Part shown: positions 62,928 through 64,000 of the stretch, piece by piece
Layout: every line of letters starts with the position of its first letter
How positions within the stretch are numbered: position 1 is the first letter of the stretch
Assembly: GCF_009827335.1 (NCBI RefSeq)
Contig: NZ_WTYH01000001.1
Coordinates: 2,703,501-2,767,500 of the forward strand
Origin: Aurantiacibacter arachoides
GTDB lineage: Bacteria > Pseudomonadota > Alphaproteobacteria > Sphingomonadales > Sphingomonadaceae
Length of the DNA: 64,000 nt
Reading direction: 5' to 3'
The notes under the pieces: model-generated
Database searches by the model: none
Told to the model about the DNA's origin: nothing
The model's input: the letters and a program-made list of their open reading frames with translations, nothing else
Position numbers and translations under genes: made by a program

Positions 62928-63527
62928 CTAGCGCAAGTCCGCCGTCAATTTTGCCACCAGCGTGGCTACCTGCTGCGCGGTTTCCTCCAGCGTCACCCCG
63001 GTGTCGATGACGTGATCTGCCCGCGCGCGCTTGGCAGCGTCGGGCAATTGCAGGGCGAGGATGCGCGCGAACCTGTCTGCGTCCATCCCCTCGCGCGCCA
63101 GCACCCGCGCCCGCTGGACCTCCGCCGGGGCGGATACGACGACTACGCTATCGACCAGTTTTTCTGAGCCCTTTTCGAACAATAGCGGGATGTCGAACAC
63201 CACCAGCGGTGCCTGCGCGTGGCGGGCCAGAAAGGCCTCGCGCGCCTGGGCGACGGCGGGGTGGACGATGGTTTCCAGCCGGGCGAGGGCATCGCGATCG
63301 CCGAAGACCAGCGCGCCGAGCATGGCCCGGTCCACCCCGTCTGCTCCCGTGCTGCCGGGAAAGGCGTGTTCGATGGCGGGCAGCAACAGCCCACCTGCGC
63401 CCTGCATCGCATGAACCTCGCGGTCGGCGTCGAACACGGGCACCCCGAGCTGGGCGAACATCGCCGCAACGGTGCTCTTGCCCATACCGATCGATCCGGT
63501 GAGGCCCACGATGACGGGGCGAGTCAT
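62928..63527 (-). CDS. coaE: Dephospho-CoA kinase
   Basis: Last enzyme of coenzyme A synthesis, phosphorylating dephospho-CoA. The 199-residue product has the P-loop GLTGSIGMGKST near residue 8, FDADREVHAM, FDIPLLFEKG, and the lid segment VLAREGMDADRFARILALQLPDAAKRARADHVIDTG. The ATG overlaps the aroE stop by 4 nt (ATGA), so coaE and aroE are translated together. Confidence 0.96.
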   Translation of the reverse strand: MTRPVIVGLTGSIGMGKSTVAAMFAQLGVPVFDADREVHAMQGAGGLLLPAIEHAFPGSTGADGVDRAMLGALVFGDRDALARLETIVHPAVAQAREAFLARHAQAPLVVFDIPLLFEKGSEKLVDSVVVVSAPAEVQRARVLAREGMDADRFARILALQLPDAAKRARADHVIDTGVTLEETAQQVATLVAKLTADLR

Positions 63528-64000
63528 CGGGTCAGCAATTCGCGCAGTTCGGCATCGTGTTCGCGTGGTGGCTTGGCACCGAAAAACCGTTCGAAGGCGA
63601 CCGCTGCCTGGCCGATCAGCATGGCAAGCCCGTCGATCGTGCGAAACCCGCGCGCTCGTGCCTCGCGCAGCAGCGGCGTGTCGTGCGGATGGGTGACGAT
63701 ATCGTAGACCAGGCTGCCGGGCGGAACGTGACTGAAGTCGAAGGCCAGATCCGGCTGGCCGGCCATGCCGAGCGGGCTGGCGTTGACGACGAGATCAAGG
63801 CACCCCTCGCGGTCGTCGAAGGCGAAGTCGGTCGGCGCGGCGAAATAGGCGAGCGGAGCGGTGTGGTGTTCGCCCTCCGGGTCGATCTTGGTCAGCAGCG
63901 CGCGCGCCTTGCCCTCGTCCCGCCCGGCAAGCACGATGACGAACCGTTCTTCCGCCAGTGCGGCGACAATGGCCCGTGCCGCGCCGCCTGTGCCCAGCAC
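63524..64000 (-). CDS. aroE: Shikimate dehydrogenase, C-terminal part (truncated by window edge)
   Basis: The visible 158 residues are the NADP-binding and C-terminal part of an AroE-family enzyme (dehydroshikimate to shikimate). They include LGTGGAARAIVAALAE (glycine-rich loop), VVNASPLGMAG with the conserved Asn, YDIVTHPHDTPLL, and the C-terminal IDGLAMLIGQAAVAFERFFG. The N-terminal substrate-binding half lies beyond the right edge. coaE and dnaQ follow on the minus strand. Confidence 0.92.
   Translation of the reverse strand: MLGTGGAARAIVAALAEERFVIVLAGRDEGKARALLTKIDPEGEHHTAPLAYFAAPTDFAFDDREGCLDLVVNASPLGMAGQPDLAFDFSHVPPGSLVYDIVTHPHDTPLLREARARGFRTIDGLAMLIGQAAVAFERFFGAKPPREHDAELRELLTR

Overview
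The window is GC-rich, almost wholly coding bacterial chromosome. The gene families point to an alphaproteobacterium of the order Sphingomonadales, probably an Erythrobacteraceae-like lineage. PopZ (DUF2497), DivK, MmcB, DUF2093, DUF1491 and an UrcA-family protein are all present. The LexA-type box GTTC-N7-GTTC upstream of mmcB is of the alphaproteobacterial type, and a CCTTCGACAAGCTCAG inverted repeat of the kind common in sphingomonad genomes is seen once. The species assignment is inference; no rRNA gene is present. I see no IS element, integrase, phage gene or CRISPR array, and base composition looks even throughout.

Region by region. 1-5 kb: rpe, a DUF2141 protein, a diacylglycerol-kinase-family lipid kinase coupled to a nucleotidyltransferase-like protein, an M20 amidohydrolase and tRNA-Arg(CCG). 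5-13.8 kb: a DUF6152 pair, the SOS gene mmcB with its LexA box, a sterol-desaturase-like membrane enzyme overlapping a second DUF2141 gene, a PAS protein, an App1-type phosphatase, and a periplasmic M48 protease/thiol oxidoreductase pair. 13.8-18.9 kb: a LytS/LytTR pair, nadC, RNase T2, tadA and rpmB. 18.9-27 kb: envelope proteins (phytase-like, LytM lipoprotein), xseA and purD reading away from overlapping start codons, a sugar kinase and lipoproteins.

27-34.6 kb (minus strand) is the largest coherent unit: an IscR-type regulator, sufB, DUF559 protein, sufC, CDF-like membrane protein, sufD, sufS, sufT, GNAT protein, sufA and a small basic protein. Most junctions are short start/stop overlaps, so this is an iron-sulfur-cluster operon carrying three or four non-canonical members. 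34.7-47.2 kb: a DUF885 lipoprotein peptidase, pyrD, gamma-glutamyltransferase, an acyl-CoA ligase, a Ca2+/H+ antiporter, a fused ThiS-ThiG, merC, ctaA, rplM-rpsI. 47.2-54 kb: divK, a phosphoesterase, a second lipid kinase, urcA behind two strong stem-loops, a second LytTR/LytS pair and class I fumarase. 54-64 kb: a degenerate PCMT-like protein, tolC and popZ; then a ferredoxin, CBS protein, erpA, exonuclease III, a SleB hydrolase, DUF1491, thioesterase, ptsN, hpf, dnaQ, coaE and the 3' part of aroE.

The content is mostly housekeeping: Fe-S assembly, cofactor synthesis, translation, DNA repair, cell polarity and envelope maintenance. The best leads for something undescribed are the extra genes inside the suf operon, the lipid-kinase/nucleotidyltransferase-like pair, the degenerate PCMT coupled to tolC, the ThiS-ThiG fusion, and several structured or apparently leaderless 5' regions. 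Coordinates of starts were chosen by hand from Shine-Dalgarno-like sequences, overlaps and family length; promoter calls are visual matches only.
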